Below, piece after piece: positions 1 to 8,437 of a DNA stretch of 64,000 nt; within the stretch, counting starts at the first letter, position 1, and every line of letters begins with the position of its first letter. A program made the translations under genes and the position numbers. The DNA comes from Caulobacter sp. (lineage in GTDB: Bacteria; Pseudomonadota; Alphaproteobacteria; Caulobacterales; Caulobacteraceae): NCBI GenBank assembly GCA_016125585.1, contig WGLL01000005.1, positions 744,001 to 808,000 of the forward strand, in the 5' to 3' direction. The notes under the pieces were generated by a model, which was given only the letters and a program-made list of their open reading frames with translations, ran no database searches and was not told the origin of the DNA.

Positions 1-1331
1 GGGTTCCAGCCTTGCCGGCTGCCGCCGTCCGCCGCCCGTTCGCGGTCCCAAAGCCGGCCGGGCAGGGCGGGCGCGGTCGGGTCGGCGGCGAAGGGGCGCA
101 GGCCGTCGGCGCGTTCGATCCAGGTGCGTCCGCTGACCTCGAGCAAGGTTTCGCGCGGCTCGACGACCGGGACCGAGACGGACGCCGGGCCGCCGCGAAG
201 CCAGACCCTGTCGCCTGCGGCGGTGCGGACCTGCGCCACCGGTTGTCCCGCGCTCCAGCCGGCGCGGGCGATGGGGATCCTGCCGACCTCGGCGTCCAGC
301 CAGGGGCGCGCCTCGCCGAGCCGGAGTGGTTCGGCCGCTCCGCGACGAGCGAGAGTCCAGAACCGGCCGTCTGCCCACTCGCCGCCGGCGTCGCGGGCGA
401 AGGCGATCAGCCGACGGGAGTCGGGCGACCAGGACAGCAGGTGCGAGAGGAAGTCCTGGTCGGGCAGGGGCTCGACGGCCGCGCCCCGGTCGAGGTCGAC
501 CAGAAGCAGGCGACGCCGCCGGCTCGGCGTGCCGACGTCGACCGGCGTCTCCCCGCCGGCCTGCAGGTCCTCGGCGTTGAGCAGGGCCGCGACGGCGCCG
601 CCGTCCGGGGAGAGCTCCAGGTCGAAAAGCTCGCCGCGCGCCAGCACCCGCTCCTCGTCGCGGGCGAGATCGAAGAGGACCAGTCGCGCCGCGGCCGACC
701 GGTCGCGGCTGTCGCGCGCCGCGCCGCTGGGAATGACCACGGCGGACGGCGCGTGGCCGGCCGCGAAGGCCCGCCACAGCCCCGTCTTGCGGGCTTCGGT
801 CTGGGCGCCGAGGCGGAACACCAGGGGCAGGTCGCCGTCCGGACGGGCGATCGCCACCAGCTGCGTCTCCGAGCGCCAGGCGACGGTGCGGCCCAGTTCG
901 GTGAACTCCGGCGTCAGCGGCAGCCAGCGCACCTCGCCGGTGGCCAGGGTCATGACGCCCAGGGTGCGGGCGGTCTCGCGCAGACGGACGACCAGCATCT
1001 GCTCGCCGCTGGGCGAGAAGGGGCCGGAGACGTAGCCGCTGGCGTGGCCCGGGTCCTCCAGCCGGCGCACGAGGTCCCCGGCCGGCGTGTGGACCTCTAG
1101 CCCGCTGAGCAGGTGCGAGGTCATCAGCCCGAAGCGGTAGGTCGCCGCCGATGACCAGGCGGCCCGGCGCTCGACCACGATCCAGCGCCCGTCCGGGCTG
1201 ATCCGCACCGACCCCAGGCTTTCCTGGCCCAGCAGGGCCTCGAGGGTGACCGGCGCCCGCGCCTGGCCCATGACCGGGACCGCCGTCGCCAGCAGCGCGA
1301 CGGCCAACCCGCAACCCACTATGCGGCGCAT
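1..1331 (-). CDS. S9-like peptidase, N-terminal propeller part (partial, runs off left edge)
   Basis: About 443 codons are visible, from an ATG at 1331; the frame stays open to base 1, so the catalytic alpha/beta-hydrolase half is outside the window. Residues 1-25 look like a signal peptide ending near GQA. What follows resembles the beta-propeller of prolyl-oligopeptidase (S9) enzymes, with WD40-like strands such as ISPDGRW, LSPDGG and WSPDSRR. The start codon overlaps the stop of the upstream TonB receptor gene (ATGA), so the two are translationally coupled in a fecI-fecR-receptor-peptidase operon. The same gene order occurs around lasso-peptide isopeptidases of Caulobacter and Asticcacaulis, so a periplasmic enzyme opening or degrading an imported peptide is a reasonable inference. 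The catalytic Ser/Asp/His cannot be checked here, and a generic S9 peptidase is equally possible. Confidence 0.65.
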   Translation of the reverse strand, partial: MRRIVGCGLAVALLATAVPVMGQARAPVTLEALLGQESLGSVRISPDGRWIVVERRAAWSSAATYRFGLMTSHLLSGLEVHTPAGDLVRRLEDPGHASGYVSGPFSPSGEQMLVVRLRETARTLGVMTLATGEVRWLPLTPEFTELGRTVAWRSETQLVAIARPDGDLPLVFRLGAQTEARKTGLWRAFAAGHAPSAVVIPSGAARDSRDRSAAARLVLFDLARDEERVLARGELFDLELSPDGGAVAALLNAEDLQAGGETPVDVGTPSRRRRLLLVDLDRGAAVEPLPDQDFLSHLLSWSPDSRRLIAFARDAGGEWADGRFWTLARRGAAEPLRLGEARPWLDAEVGRIPIARAGWSAGQPVAQVRTAAGDRVWLRGGPASVSVPVVEPRETLLEVSGRTWIERADGLRPFAADPTAPALPGRLWDRERAADGGSRQGWN

Positions 1332-4297
1332 CACCAGGCCCGGGTCAGCTGCAGCGAGATGAAGCGGCCGATGACGTTGGTGTTGGCCGCGTCGTAGCCG
1401 ATGCCCTCGGGGGCGTTGTAGAAGGGCGGGTCGCGGTCGAAGGCGTTCTGGACGTTGAGCGCAATGGTCGTGCCCTGCAACGGGCCGGACTGCGGTTCAT
1501 AGCGGACCTGCAGGTCCAGGGTGACCCAAGCGTCGATCCGGGCGCCGGCCAGGTCTTCGTAGCCATCGACATAGTTGACCGAGGAGGACAGGCCCCAGTC
1601 GCCGCGCGACCAGGCCACCGTGCCCCGGCCGCGCAGCCCGACCGGATAGTTGGGACGGTTACGCAGAGACACGGCCGCCGACTTGGGCGTGGCCTGGCTG
1701 TCGAACCGGCCGAGATATGAGAAGGCCAGGTTCAGGTCGAAGGCGTTGGCCCCGACCTCGAAATCGTAGCCGGCGCTGACGTCCACGCCCTCGACCTCGA
1801 CGCGGGCAGTGTTGACGTAGCGGGCGTCGACGATCGCGCCATAGGACGTCGCTGGAAAGGCGTCGGCGAAGCCGGTGGTCGGCAGGTCGAGGATGGCCTG
1901 GACGGCGGCCCGGTCGTCGGCGTTGTTGAGCGGATCGACCAGCTGGATGAACGGCGACAGGGCCGGGTCGGTCAGGGCCGTGAGGATGTTCTCGAAGGTC
2001 GGCTGGCCGATCCGGTTGTCGAAGTCGGTCCGGAACCAGTTGGCGCTGAGGCGCAGGCCGTCGATGAAGGCGGGCCGATATTCCGCGCCCAAGGTCCAGG
2101 TGTCGGCCTGTTCCGGCTCCAGGTCCGGGTTGCCGCCGTAGAGGATCATCGACAGGACCTGCTGCGAGCCGCGCGGCAGGAAGGTCGGGCTGGCCCGCGC
2201 CGCGTCATTGAGCTCGCGCAGGGCCGGCGCCCGGTAGGAGGCGCCGTAGTTGGCGCGCAGGGTCAGGTCTCCGGTCGGCCCCCAGACGACCCCGATCTTG
2301 GGGCTGGTCGTCTGGCCGATGTCTTCATAGTCCTCGAACCGCGCCGCCATCGACAGCTCCAGCCGCTCGAAGCCGGGCCGGCGGTTGTCGGCCCCGAACA
2401 GCGGGATGCGCAGTTCGCCGAACACGGCCGCCACCCGCCGGCTCGAGTCCGTGGGGACGCCGGTCGTCGGCGTCACCCCCGAGGTGAAGCTGTCATTGCG
2501 ACGCCAGAAGGTCTCCTCGCGAAAGGAGAGCCCCGCGGCGAGCCGGAGCGGACCGCCGGGCAGGGTGAGGACGGTCCCGTCGACCTGCAGATTGGCCGAG
2601 GCGACGCTGGTTTCGCTCAAGGTGGCGGTGCGGCCCGAGCTGATGAAGGCGAGCACCGCCGCCGGGCTGCCGCCGCCGTCGCCGAACGGATTGAAATAGC
2701 CGTCGCGCGGGGCGCTGAACGGGGTGGCGGGGTTGTCGGCGATGGCGCCCAGGGCCTCGCGCAGGAAGGTCGAGTTCAGCGTGCCGCGGGTGCGGTTCTC
2801 GCCCGCCTCCGAGGCGTAGGCGACATAGGCGTCAAGCCGCCAGTCATCGAAGAGGTCGACCTTGACCCCGACCGAGGCGCCGAAGCTTTCGGCCTCGCCG
2901 GTGATCTCGGGATTGGGCAGGTCGTCCTCGAAGGAATAGGCGATGGTGTGCGAACTCGCCCCGGTCGGGGAGACGAAGTACGGATTTCCGCCGTTGACGG
3001 TCAACAGGGTGGCCAGCGGCGTCGAGACGGTCTCATATTCGCGCAGGCCGTAGCGGGCGTCGGCGGAGAGCACGACCCGCGCCCCGAGATTCTGCCGCAG
3101 CGCCGCGAACAGGCTGTGGCGGGTCTGTTGCGGCAGGACATTCATGCCGAGCCGCTGGTTGCTCAGATTGGTCTGGCCGGCGAGGAAGTCGCCGGGCTCC
3201 AGGTCCGTCCCGTTCTGGCCGGCGGGGATGGCGTAGGCCGAAACATAGCCGCCGCTGACCGGATCGAAGACGACGATGTTGCCGGGGCTGGCGTAGTTGA
3301 GCCGGCGGTCGGAACCGCCGCGCCATCGTAGGTCCGCGTCGCCGGCCAGGCGCCGTTCCGACACGGGCAGGGCGCCGCGCTCGTAGAACTCATAGGTTCC
3401 GAGCAGGCCGCCCGAGGACCAGCGCCGACCGAAGGTCTGGCCGAACTGGAACTCGTCGCTGGCGCCGTCGGCGGTCTGGCCGACCCGGACCCGGGTCTCG
3501 GCGCCGTCGTAGTCGTCGCGCAGGATGATGTTGACGACGCCGCCGACGGCGTCGGCGCCGTACAGGGCCGAGGCCCCGTCCAGCAGCACGTCGATGCGCT
3601 TGATGGCGCTGGTCGGCAGGGTCGAGACATCGGCGAAGTCGCCCATGGCGCCGGTGCCGGCCATCCGGCGACCGTTGACCAGCACCAGGGTAGCGTCGCT
3701 GCCCAGACCGCGCAGGTTGACGCCCGAGGCGAAGGTGCCGTTGGTGGCGCTGCGGTCGGCCCCGTTCTGCAGGGCCCCTTCATTGGCGGTTCCGCCGAAA
3801 TTCTGCGGCAGGGCGGCGAGGGCCTGGGCGACGGTGGCGTAGCCGCCGCGATCGATCTCCTCGCGGGTGACGATGACGACCGGGGAGGGGCCGTCGGCCA
3901 CGCCCCGGATCAGGCTGCCGGTCACCACCACCTCGTCCAGCATAGTGGGCTCGGCCTCCGGCGCGGCGCCTTCGGCCCGCGCGGCCGGGTCGTAGACGAC
4001 GAAGACGTTGGGGCGGCTGCGGCGCCAGGCGAGGCCCGAGTCCTTGAGCACCGCCGCCAGGGCCGCTTCGGGGGTGTGGGTTCCGCTCAGCCCCGGAGAC
4101 CGGCGCCCGGCGACGAGGGCGGCCGGATAGAGAATCTGCTGGCCGCTCTGCCGGGCAAAGGCCGGCAGCGCCTGGTCCAGCGGGCCGGGCGCGATCTCGT
4201 AGCGCCGGGCGGCCTCCTGCGCGGCCTGTGCGAAGGCGGGCGGCGCCGAGGCCAAAAGCAACGCGGCCAGCGCGGATGAACTCAAACCGATACGCAT
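1331..4297 (-). CDS. TonB-dependent outer-membrane receptor with N-terminal STN signalling domain
   Basis: The protein has 988 residues. A signal peptide (about 1-24) is followed by an STN domain (about 33-102; YEIAPGPLDQALPAFARQSG), the periplasmic domain by which FecA/FpvA-type transducers signal to FecR. The TonB box/plug region starts near 119 (LDEVVVTGS), with plug motifs such as DVLLDGASALYGADAVGGVV, and the beta-barrel ends in a terminal aromatic residue (TRAW). The gene lies 86 bases downstream of fecR and overlaps the start of the peptidase gene. Receptors of this type carry a large substrate across the outer membrane using TonB energy and report its presence to the FecR/FecI pair. 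The substrate is unknown; the attached peptidase suggests a peptide rather than a siderophore. Family assignment is secure; the ligand is inference. Confidence 0.93.
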   Translation of the reverse strand: MRIGLSSSALAALLLASAPPAFAQAAQEAARRYEIAPGPLDQALPAFARQSGQQILYPAALVAGRRSPGLSGTHTPEAALAAVLKDSGLAWRRSRPNVFVVYDPAARAEGAAPEAEPTMLDEVVVTGSLIRGVADGPSPVVIVTREEIDRGGYATVAQALAALPQNFGGTANEGALQNGADRSATNGTFASGVNLRGLGSDATLVLVNGRRMAGTGAMGDFADVSTLPTSAIKRIDVLLDGASALYGADAVGGVVNIILRDDYDGAETRVRVGQTADGASDEFQFGQTFGRRWSSGGLLGTYEFYERGALPVSERRLAGDADLRWRGGSDRRLNYASPGNIVVFDPVSGGYVSAYAIPAGQNGTDLEPGDFLAGQTNLSNQRLGMNVLPQQTRHSLFAALRQNLGARVVLSADARYGLREYETVSTPLATLLTVNGGNPYFVSPTGASSHTIAYSFEDDLPNPEITGEAESFGASVGVKVDLFDDWRLDAYVAYASEAGENRTRGTLNSTFLREALGAIADNPATPFSAPRDGYFNPFGDGGGSPAAVLAFISSGRTATLSETSVASANLQVDGTVLTLPGGPLRLAAGLSFREETFWRRNDSFTSGVTPTTGVPTDSSRRVAAVFGELRIPLFGADNRRPGFERLELSMAARFEDYEDIGQTTSPKIGVVWGPTGDLTLRANYGASYRAPALRELNDAARASPTFLPRGSQQVLSMILYGGNPDLEPEQADTWTLGAEYRPAFIDGLRLSANWFRTDFDNRIGQPTFENILTALTDPALSPFIQLVDPLNNADDRAAVQAILDLPTTGFADAFPATSYGAIVDARYVNTARVEVEGVDVSAGYDFEVGANAFDLNLAFSYLGRFDSQATPKSAAVSLRNRPNYPVGLRGRGTVAWSRGDWGLSSSVNYVDGYEDLAGARIDAWVTLDLQVRYEPQSGPLQGTTIALNVQNAFDRDPPFYNAPEGIGYDAANTNVIGRFISLQLTRAW

Positions 4298-4383
4298 GGT
4301 CTTCCCCCTGTTTTCTACCCGTCGTCATGCGGGTTGGGGAAGAGACGACCGGGCGCGCGGGGCCCCCTAAGTCCGTAGGCGAT

Positions 4384-5373
4384 TTATTTTGAGGCGCCGT
4401 CCGAGAGGATGATGCTCCCGTCCGCCGAGCGGGTCGCCCGCAGGGGATAGAGATCGGTCAGGGCGGCCACGAAGCCATCGACGTCGCCGGTGTCGAAAAC
4501 GCCGCTCACCCGGATGGCGGCGAACTCGTTCGCCTGCAGCTCGATCGGGCGCGGGCTGTAGCGGTTGACCTCGGCGACGGCCTCGCCGATCGGCGTCTCT
4601 TGGAAGGTCAGGCGGCCGCTGGCCCAGCTCGTCGCCGTCGGCACGTCGACGACGGCGACCGCCGGGCGCGAGGCGGCGGTCAGGACCTGCTGCCCCGGCG
4701 CCAGCGACCAGGACCGATCGGCTCCTTTGCCGTCCCGCACGGCCACGCGGCCCTCGATGAGAACGACCCGGGCCCCGGAGCCGAGGCGGCGCACGTCGAA
4801 GCGCGTGCCGAGCGCCGTCACCCGCGTGTCGCCGGCGGTGACCACGAACGGCCGGTCCGCGTCGCCCTCGACGTCGAAGAGGGCCTGGCCCTCGACCAGC
4901 ACGACCGATCGCCGGTCGCGGCCGAAGCGCACCTCGACCTTGGAAGCGGTGTCGAGCGTGATCCGCGAGCCGTCGTCGAGCCGCACCGTGCGCTGCTCGC
5001 CGATCGCGGTCGCGTATGGCGTCGGCCGCGAGAGGCTCCAGACGGCGATGCCGACGACCAGCACGGCCACCAGAGCGCCGGCCGCGCCCAGCGGCTTGAG
5101 GACGTCCGAGAACAGCGCCCGGGCTCGGGCGGGGGCAGAGGCAGCGTCTCTGGCTTGTTTGGTCAGGGCGGCGATCTCAGGATCGTCGGCCAGGGTCTCG
5201 GTCGCCTCCCAAACCGCCTGCATGCGGTCGTAGGCCTCGGCGTTCTCTGGAACGCGGCGCCAGGCGCTGAACGCCTTGATGTCGGCGGCCGAGACCTTGC
5301 GCTGGTTCAGACGTGCGAACCAGGAAGCGGTCTCCTTGCGTCGGATGTCGGCGTCCTCGTCGACCGTCATCAT
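4384..5373 (-). CDS. fecR: FecR-family anti-sigma factor / signal transducer
   Basis: The protein has 329 residues. Residues 14-57 form the cytoplasmic FecR N-terminal domain (ETASWFARLN, WRRVPENAEAY). One membrane helix follows at about 94-114. The periplasmic FecR domain has the usual pattern (GEQRTVRLDDGSRITLDTAS, VTALGTRFDVR), and the C-terminal STN-like DUF4974 segment (LTFQETPIGEAVAEVNRYS) is thought to meet the receptor's signalling domain. It starts 7 bases after the sigma-factor stop, as expected for a fecI-fecR operon. By family knowledge it holds FecI inactive until the outer-membrane receptor binds its substrate. Nothing unusual in length or motifs. Confidence 0.93.
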   Translation of the reverse strand: MMTVDEDADIRRKETASWFARLNQRKVSAADIKAFSAWRRVPENAEAYDRMQAVWEATETLADDPEIAALTKQARDAASAPARARALFSDVLKPLGAAGALVAVLVVGIAVWSLSRPTPYATAIGEQRTVRLDDGSRITLDTASKVEVRFGRDRRSVVLVEGQALFDVEGDADRPFVVTAGDTRVTALGTRFDVRRLGSGARVVLIEGRVAVRDGKGADRSWSLAPGQQVLTAASRPAVAVVDVPTATSWASGRLTFQETPIGEAVAEVNRYSPRPIELQANEFAAIRVSGVFDTGDVDGFVAALTDLYPLRATRSADGSIILSDGASK

Positions 5374-5380
5374 GTCCCGC

Positions 5381-5869
5381 CTAAACGTCCAGCCGCGACG
5401 CGCAGTGTTCGAGCGCCTTCGACATCCGCCACTCGACGGTCTTGACGCTGATCCCTCGCGCGCGGGCGATCTCCGGGTAAGTCATACCGCCAAAGCGGTT
5501 CAACACGAAGATGTCGCGGTAGAGCGGCGGCATGGTCAGAACGATCTGCTTGAGCAGGACCTGGTCCAGCTGCGAAGCGGCCTCGGCTTCGGCCGCCGGT
5601 TGCTGGTCGAGGAATCTGGCGCGGCGTGCCCTCCGGCGGCGGTCGTCCCGCACGAGATTGAGCGCCACCCGCAGCAGGAACGCCTTCGGATGGCGGATGC
5701 TGTCGCCGTCATAGGGGGCGATCCGCAGGTAGGTTTCCTGGACCATGTCGGCCGCTTCGTCCGGCCCGAGCCGGGTCCGCAGACGCCCGTCGAGCCAAGT
5801 CGCATAGCGGCGGAACAGGCTGTCCAGCCTGTCCGCTGCTCCCGCCTCCAGCTCCTTGGCGTTGCTCAC
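5381..5869 (-). CDS. fecI: FecI-type ECF RNA polymerase sigma factor
   Basis: The protein has about 162 residues. Region 2 is present (ADMVQETYLRI) and region 4 is a clear helix-turn-helix (MTYPEIARARGISVKTVEWR). The frame is open much further upstream, but the start was set at GTG 5869 because GGAGGAG lies just ahead of a GTG-GTG pair (5872 and 5869) and homologues are about 160-170 residues long; GTG 5872 is the alternative. It is followed at once by fecR and then by the receptor. FecI-type factors direct transcription of their own receptor operon when the extracellular ligand is bound, so an inducible loop is inferred. No promoter could be assigned with confidence. Confidence 0.9.
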   Translation of the reverse strand: MSNAKELEAGAADRLDSLFRRYATWLDGRLRTRLGPDEAADMVQETYLRIAPYDGDSIRHPKAFLLRVALNLVRDDRRRRARRARFLDQQPAAEAEAASQLDQVLLKQIVLTMPPLYRDIFVLNRFGGMTYPEIARARGISVKTVEWRMSKALEHCASRLDV

Positions 5870-6360
5870 CACGCTCCTCCGGCCACAAGGGCGAGGCCGG
5901 AATCCGCGGGCGCGACAGCTCAGCCGATCTGCGCCGTGCGACGCACGGGCTCGGCCGCTGGACAAGCGACGACCGCGCGGCGCGCGGGTCGTTGGGTTTT
6001 GATATCGCACAGGGGATTCCAAGCCCCTATCGGCGCGAACGCCGACTCGGCGACCATGAATCAAATGGAATCAACACGCAAGGCGGAGGGGTCGGGCGTT
6101 GGAATCCTCTGCGATCGAGAGGCCCGCTACTTCGCCGCGGAGCGCCGCCTCCGCCATTGGCGAACCCCGGCTCATGCCCCGCGCCTATCTCACGGCGCCC
6201 GACGCGGTCGGTTTAGGCGCCGTCGGGACCGGCCGCAAGCGATGCCGTCCAACCGGACCGGAGAAGCCAGTTCCCGACCCGCAAGAAAGTCGCGGACAGC
6301 CCGCAAGACTCTGACGTTGCTTGCAAAACCGACGCGATTTACGGGGAGTGGGGCGCAACC
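5870..6360. other. Intergenic region between divergent fecI and luxR-like genes
   Basis: About 490 bases with no convincing gene. Several short open frames exist on both strands, but they lack a credible ribosome-binding site or recognisable protein features. I looked here in particular for a lasso-peptide precursor (short leader, Thr two residues before a Gly/Ala core start, Asp/Glu at core position 7-9) and found none. The region must hold the fecI promoter and the promoter of the small regulator at 6361. Confidence 0.6.
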
Positions 6361-6612
6361 ATGAGGTTATGCTCCATGCATCCGGAACTCATCCCGAAAC
6401 CCGAAGAACCCCCGGCGCTCAGCCAGCGCGAAGCCGAATGCCTGGCCTGGGTCAGCCGCGGCAAGAGCTCCTCCGACATCGGCGCCATTCTTGGGCTGTC
6501 GCCGCGAACGGTCGACAGCTACCTCGAAAAGGTCTGCGCCAAGTTGCGCGTTCGCACCCGCATCGAGGCGGTCGCGCTGGCGGTCCGCACGGGTCTGATC
6601 GATCCGGCCTGA
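6361..6612 (+). CDS. Single-domain LuxR-type DNA-binding protein
   Basis: An 83-residue protein that is almost entirely a LuxR/GerE helix-turn-helix (about residues 19-79: LSQREAECLAWVSRGKSSSD, LGLSPRTVDSYLEKV). There is no receiver or autoinducer-binding domain, so it is either a stand-alone regulator or the surviving end of a longer one; I could not see a degraded sensor domain upstream. The ATG at 6361 follows a purine-rich GGGGAGTGGGG stretch; an ATG at 6376 is possible. It is divergent from the fecI operon. Its targets are unknown. Confidence 0.8.
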   Translation: MRLCSMHPELIPKPEEPPALSQREAECLAWVSRGKSSSDIGAILGLSPRTVDSYLEKVCAKLRVRTRIEAVALAVRTGLIDPA

Positions 6613-7006
6613 AAGGGAGGGGGCGGGCCTGGAACTTCTGTACGGAAGCCCGGCGTTTCACAGCCGATCGCCGCCGACGTCAAAGACGTCCCCTGGCTCA
6701 AGATCGACCGCTATCGTTCCGGAACCCGCCGCGCTCTTCCTACACCCTGTCTGCGGTTGGCGCATGTGTATGGGTCGATTGGTTCTTGGCGTGCCTGCTG
6801 GGGAGTTCCCGCTCGGCCAACGCTGAGTTTATCCGGGCGCAGCGCTTCTACCTGCAAGCAGACCGGTCTGTTCGTTCTGATCAGCCGGCGGAGGAACGAA
6901 GCGGAAATCTGTGGTCACCCAGTTTCCTCAACGTTCCCCAGAGTGGCCTTCACGCGGATGGTGGGGCCCGACAATCTGATCGGGTGGCCGAGCTTGGAGG
7001 ACCAGC
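6613..7006. other. Non-coding stretch at the left edge of a lower-GC segment
   Basis: About 390 bases between the small LuxR gene and the symporter. I see no gene with a supported start and no tRNA. Base composition begins to fall from about 6750 onward, marking the likely left border of a foreign segment that continues to about 10960. The symporter's ribosome-binding site (TTGGAGGA, about 6994-7001) lies at its right end. Confidence 0.5.
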
Positions 7007-8437
7007 ATGCCCATAGATGCATCTGTCGCCGTATTCGTAGCGACGCTCGCCGCGACGTTTGTCGCGTCCCTTCTGGGCAGAATACATGCGAAGCGCTCCC
7101 GATCAGAAGGCTTGGCTGGCGAGCGGCTTAACAAGTGGCTTGTCGGCCTGAGCGCCGGAGCGACTGCCAACTCGGGATTTGTGGTGACCGGGGCGGTGGG
7201 TCTTGGCTACGCGTTCGGCGCACAATGGCTGTTGCTTCCCCTTGCTTGGCTGATCGGAGACATGTTGTTTTGGACGTTGTTTCCAGGCCGAATTAATCGT
7301 CTTGGCCGGGAGGCGAACGCCTCTACACTGACGGACGTGCTTGGGGCAGGGATGCGGCCAGTCGCCAAGCGGGTACTCCAAATCCTAGCATCCATAGTGA
7401 TTCTCGTTTGCCTGACGGGGTATGTAGCTGCCCAGTGGATTGCCGGTGAGAAGTTCCTCGAGGGCGCGTTTGGGTTCGAGGGATACGTGGCGCTGGCGAC
7501 TTTCGCAGGCCTCATCGTTCTCTACACGGCGATTGGGGGGTTTAGGGGCTCAGTTTACGCCGATTCCTTTCAGGCAGTTTTGCGCGTGGTCGGGACTGCT
7601 CTAGCTCTCGGCGCGATCATTATCGTGGCGAGGCAAGATGGTGGCGCGTTCGCAGCGAATATTGGAGCCGCCGGCGCGGGCTTCCTGCAGATTTTGCCAA
7701 ATGCCTCGTGGTTGGCCGGGGGAGCGTTCGTCGCTGGCTATGCTGCCGCCTCGCTAGGATTTGGGTTGGGCCAACCGCAAATCGTCTCCAGATACTTGGC
7801 CGGAGCAAGTCCAGAGGAAACCCGCGCAGCCTGGTGGATTTACATCCTCTTCGTTCAGTTCACTTGGATCGCAATGACGGTCTTCGGGATGATGCTGCGC
7901 GGGGTCATGCCTGCCCTAGGCGACCCTGAGATGGGGCTCAGTATCTTCTTCAGAACTTACGCAGGGCCTCTTCTCACGGGACTAATCGTAGCCGATGTCT
8001 TTGCGACAATAGCGGCCACATCGAACAGCTTGCTTGTCGCGATGGCTCAGACGGTAAAGCACGACCTTTTCGGCCAACGGGCCGGAACGGTCGGTCTACC
8101 CCTTTGGCCGATCACACTCGTGGTGGGCGGTCTAACAATGGCGCTCGCGTCCATGCTGAACGCAACCGTGGTCGGCTTGGCGCTATCTTCGGTCTCGCTC
8201 ATGGGCGCGGGGCTCGCGCCGGCGATGCTCATACGACTGCTGAGCTGGAAGCAGAACGACTTCTCGCTGATCGCATCCATCATTGCAGGCCTAACAGTGG
8301 CAATCGCCTGGAAACTGTCAGGCATTGGGGCCACGCTCAATGAAGCTCTTCCTGGCCTCGTTGCCGGCTTGCTAGCAAATTTTCTCGTCTGGGTTCTTAC
8401 TCACGGCCGCACAACTAAAATGGGCGGGCGGGGTTGA
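7007..8437 (+). CDS. Sodium:solute symporter (SSS family)
   Basis: The protein has 476 residues and about 12-13 hydrophobic helices, with the SSS fold signature seen as LSAGATANSGFVVTGAVGLG near residue 48 and YTAIGGFRGSVYADSFQAV near residue 175, the latter matching the conserved sodium-site segment of PutP-like transporters. The ATG is preceded by GGAGGA. The stop overlaps the start of the EgtD-like methyltransferase (TGATG), implying joint translation. By family it imports a small organic solute such as an amino acid, betaine or carboxylate using sodium. The substrate cannot be read from the sequence, but the partner gene suggests an amino acid or its methylated product. Codon use is less GC-rich than in the flanking genes. 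Confidence 0.85.
   Translation: MPIDASVAVFVATLAATFVASLLGRIHAKRSRSEGLAGERLNKWLVGLSAGATANSGFVVTGAVGLGYAFGAQWLLLPLAWLIGDMLFWTLFPGRINRLGREANASTLTDVLGAGMRPVAKRVLQILASIVILVCLTGYVAAQWIAGEKFLEGAFGFEGYVALATFAGLIVLYTAIGGFRGSVYADSFQAVLRVVGTALALGAIIIVARQDGGAFAANIGAAGAGFLQILPNASWLAGGAFVAGYAAASLGFGLGQPQIVSRYLAGASPEETRAAWWIYILFVQFTWIAMTVFGMMLRGVMPALGDPEMGLSIFFRTYAGPLLTGLIVADVFATIAATSNSLLVAMAQTVKHDLFGQRAGTVGLPLWPITLVVGGLTMALASMLNATVVGLALSSVSLMGAGLAPAMLIRLLSWKQNDFSLIASIIAGLTVAIAWKLSGIGATLNEALPGLVAGLLANFLVWVLTHGRTTKMGGRG

Noticed and set aside
12-1100. Plus-strand open frames at the left edge
   Set aside because: The minus strand carries a signal peptide and propeller repeats coupled to the TonB receptor gene; the plus frames are its shadow.
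5992-6216. Possible small peptide genes (lasso precursor) between fecI and the LuxR gene
   Set aside because: No leader/core pattern with Thr at -2 and a ring-forming Asp/Glu, and no ribosome-binding site.
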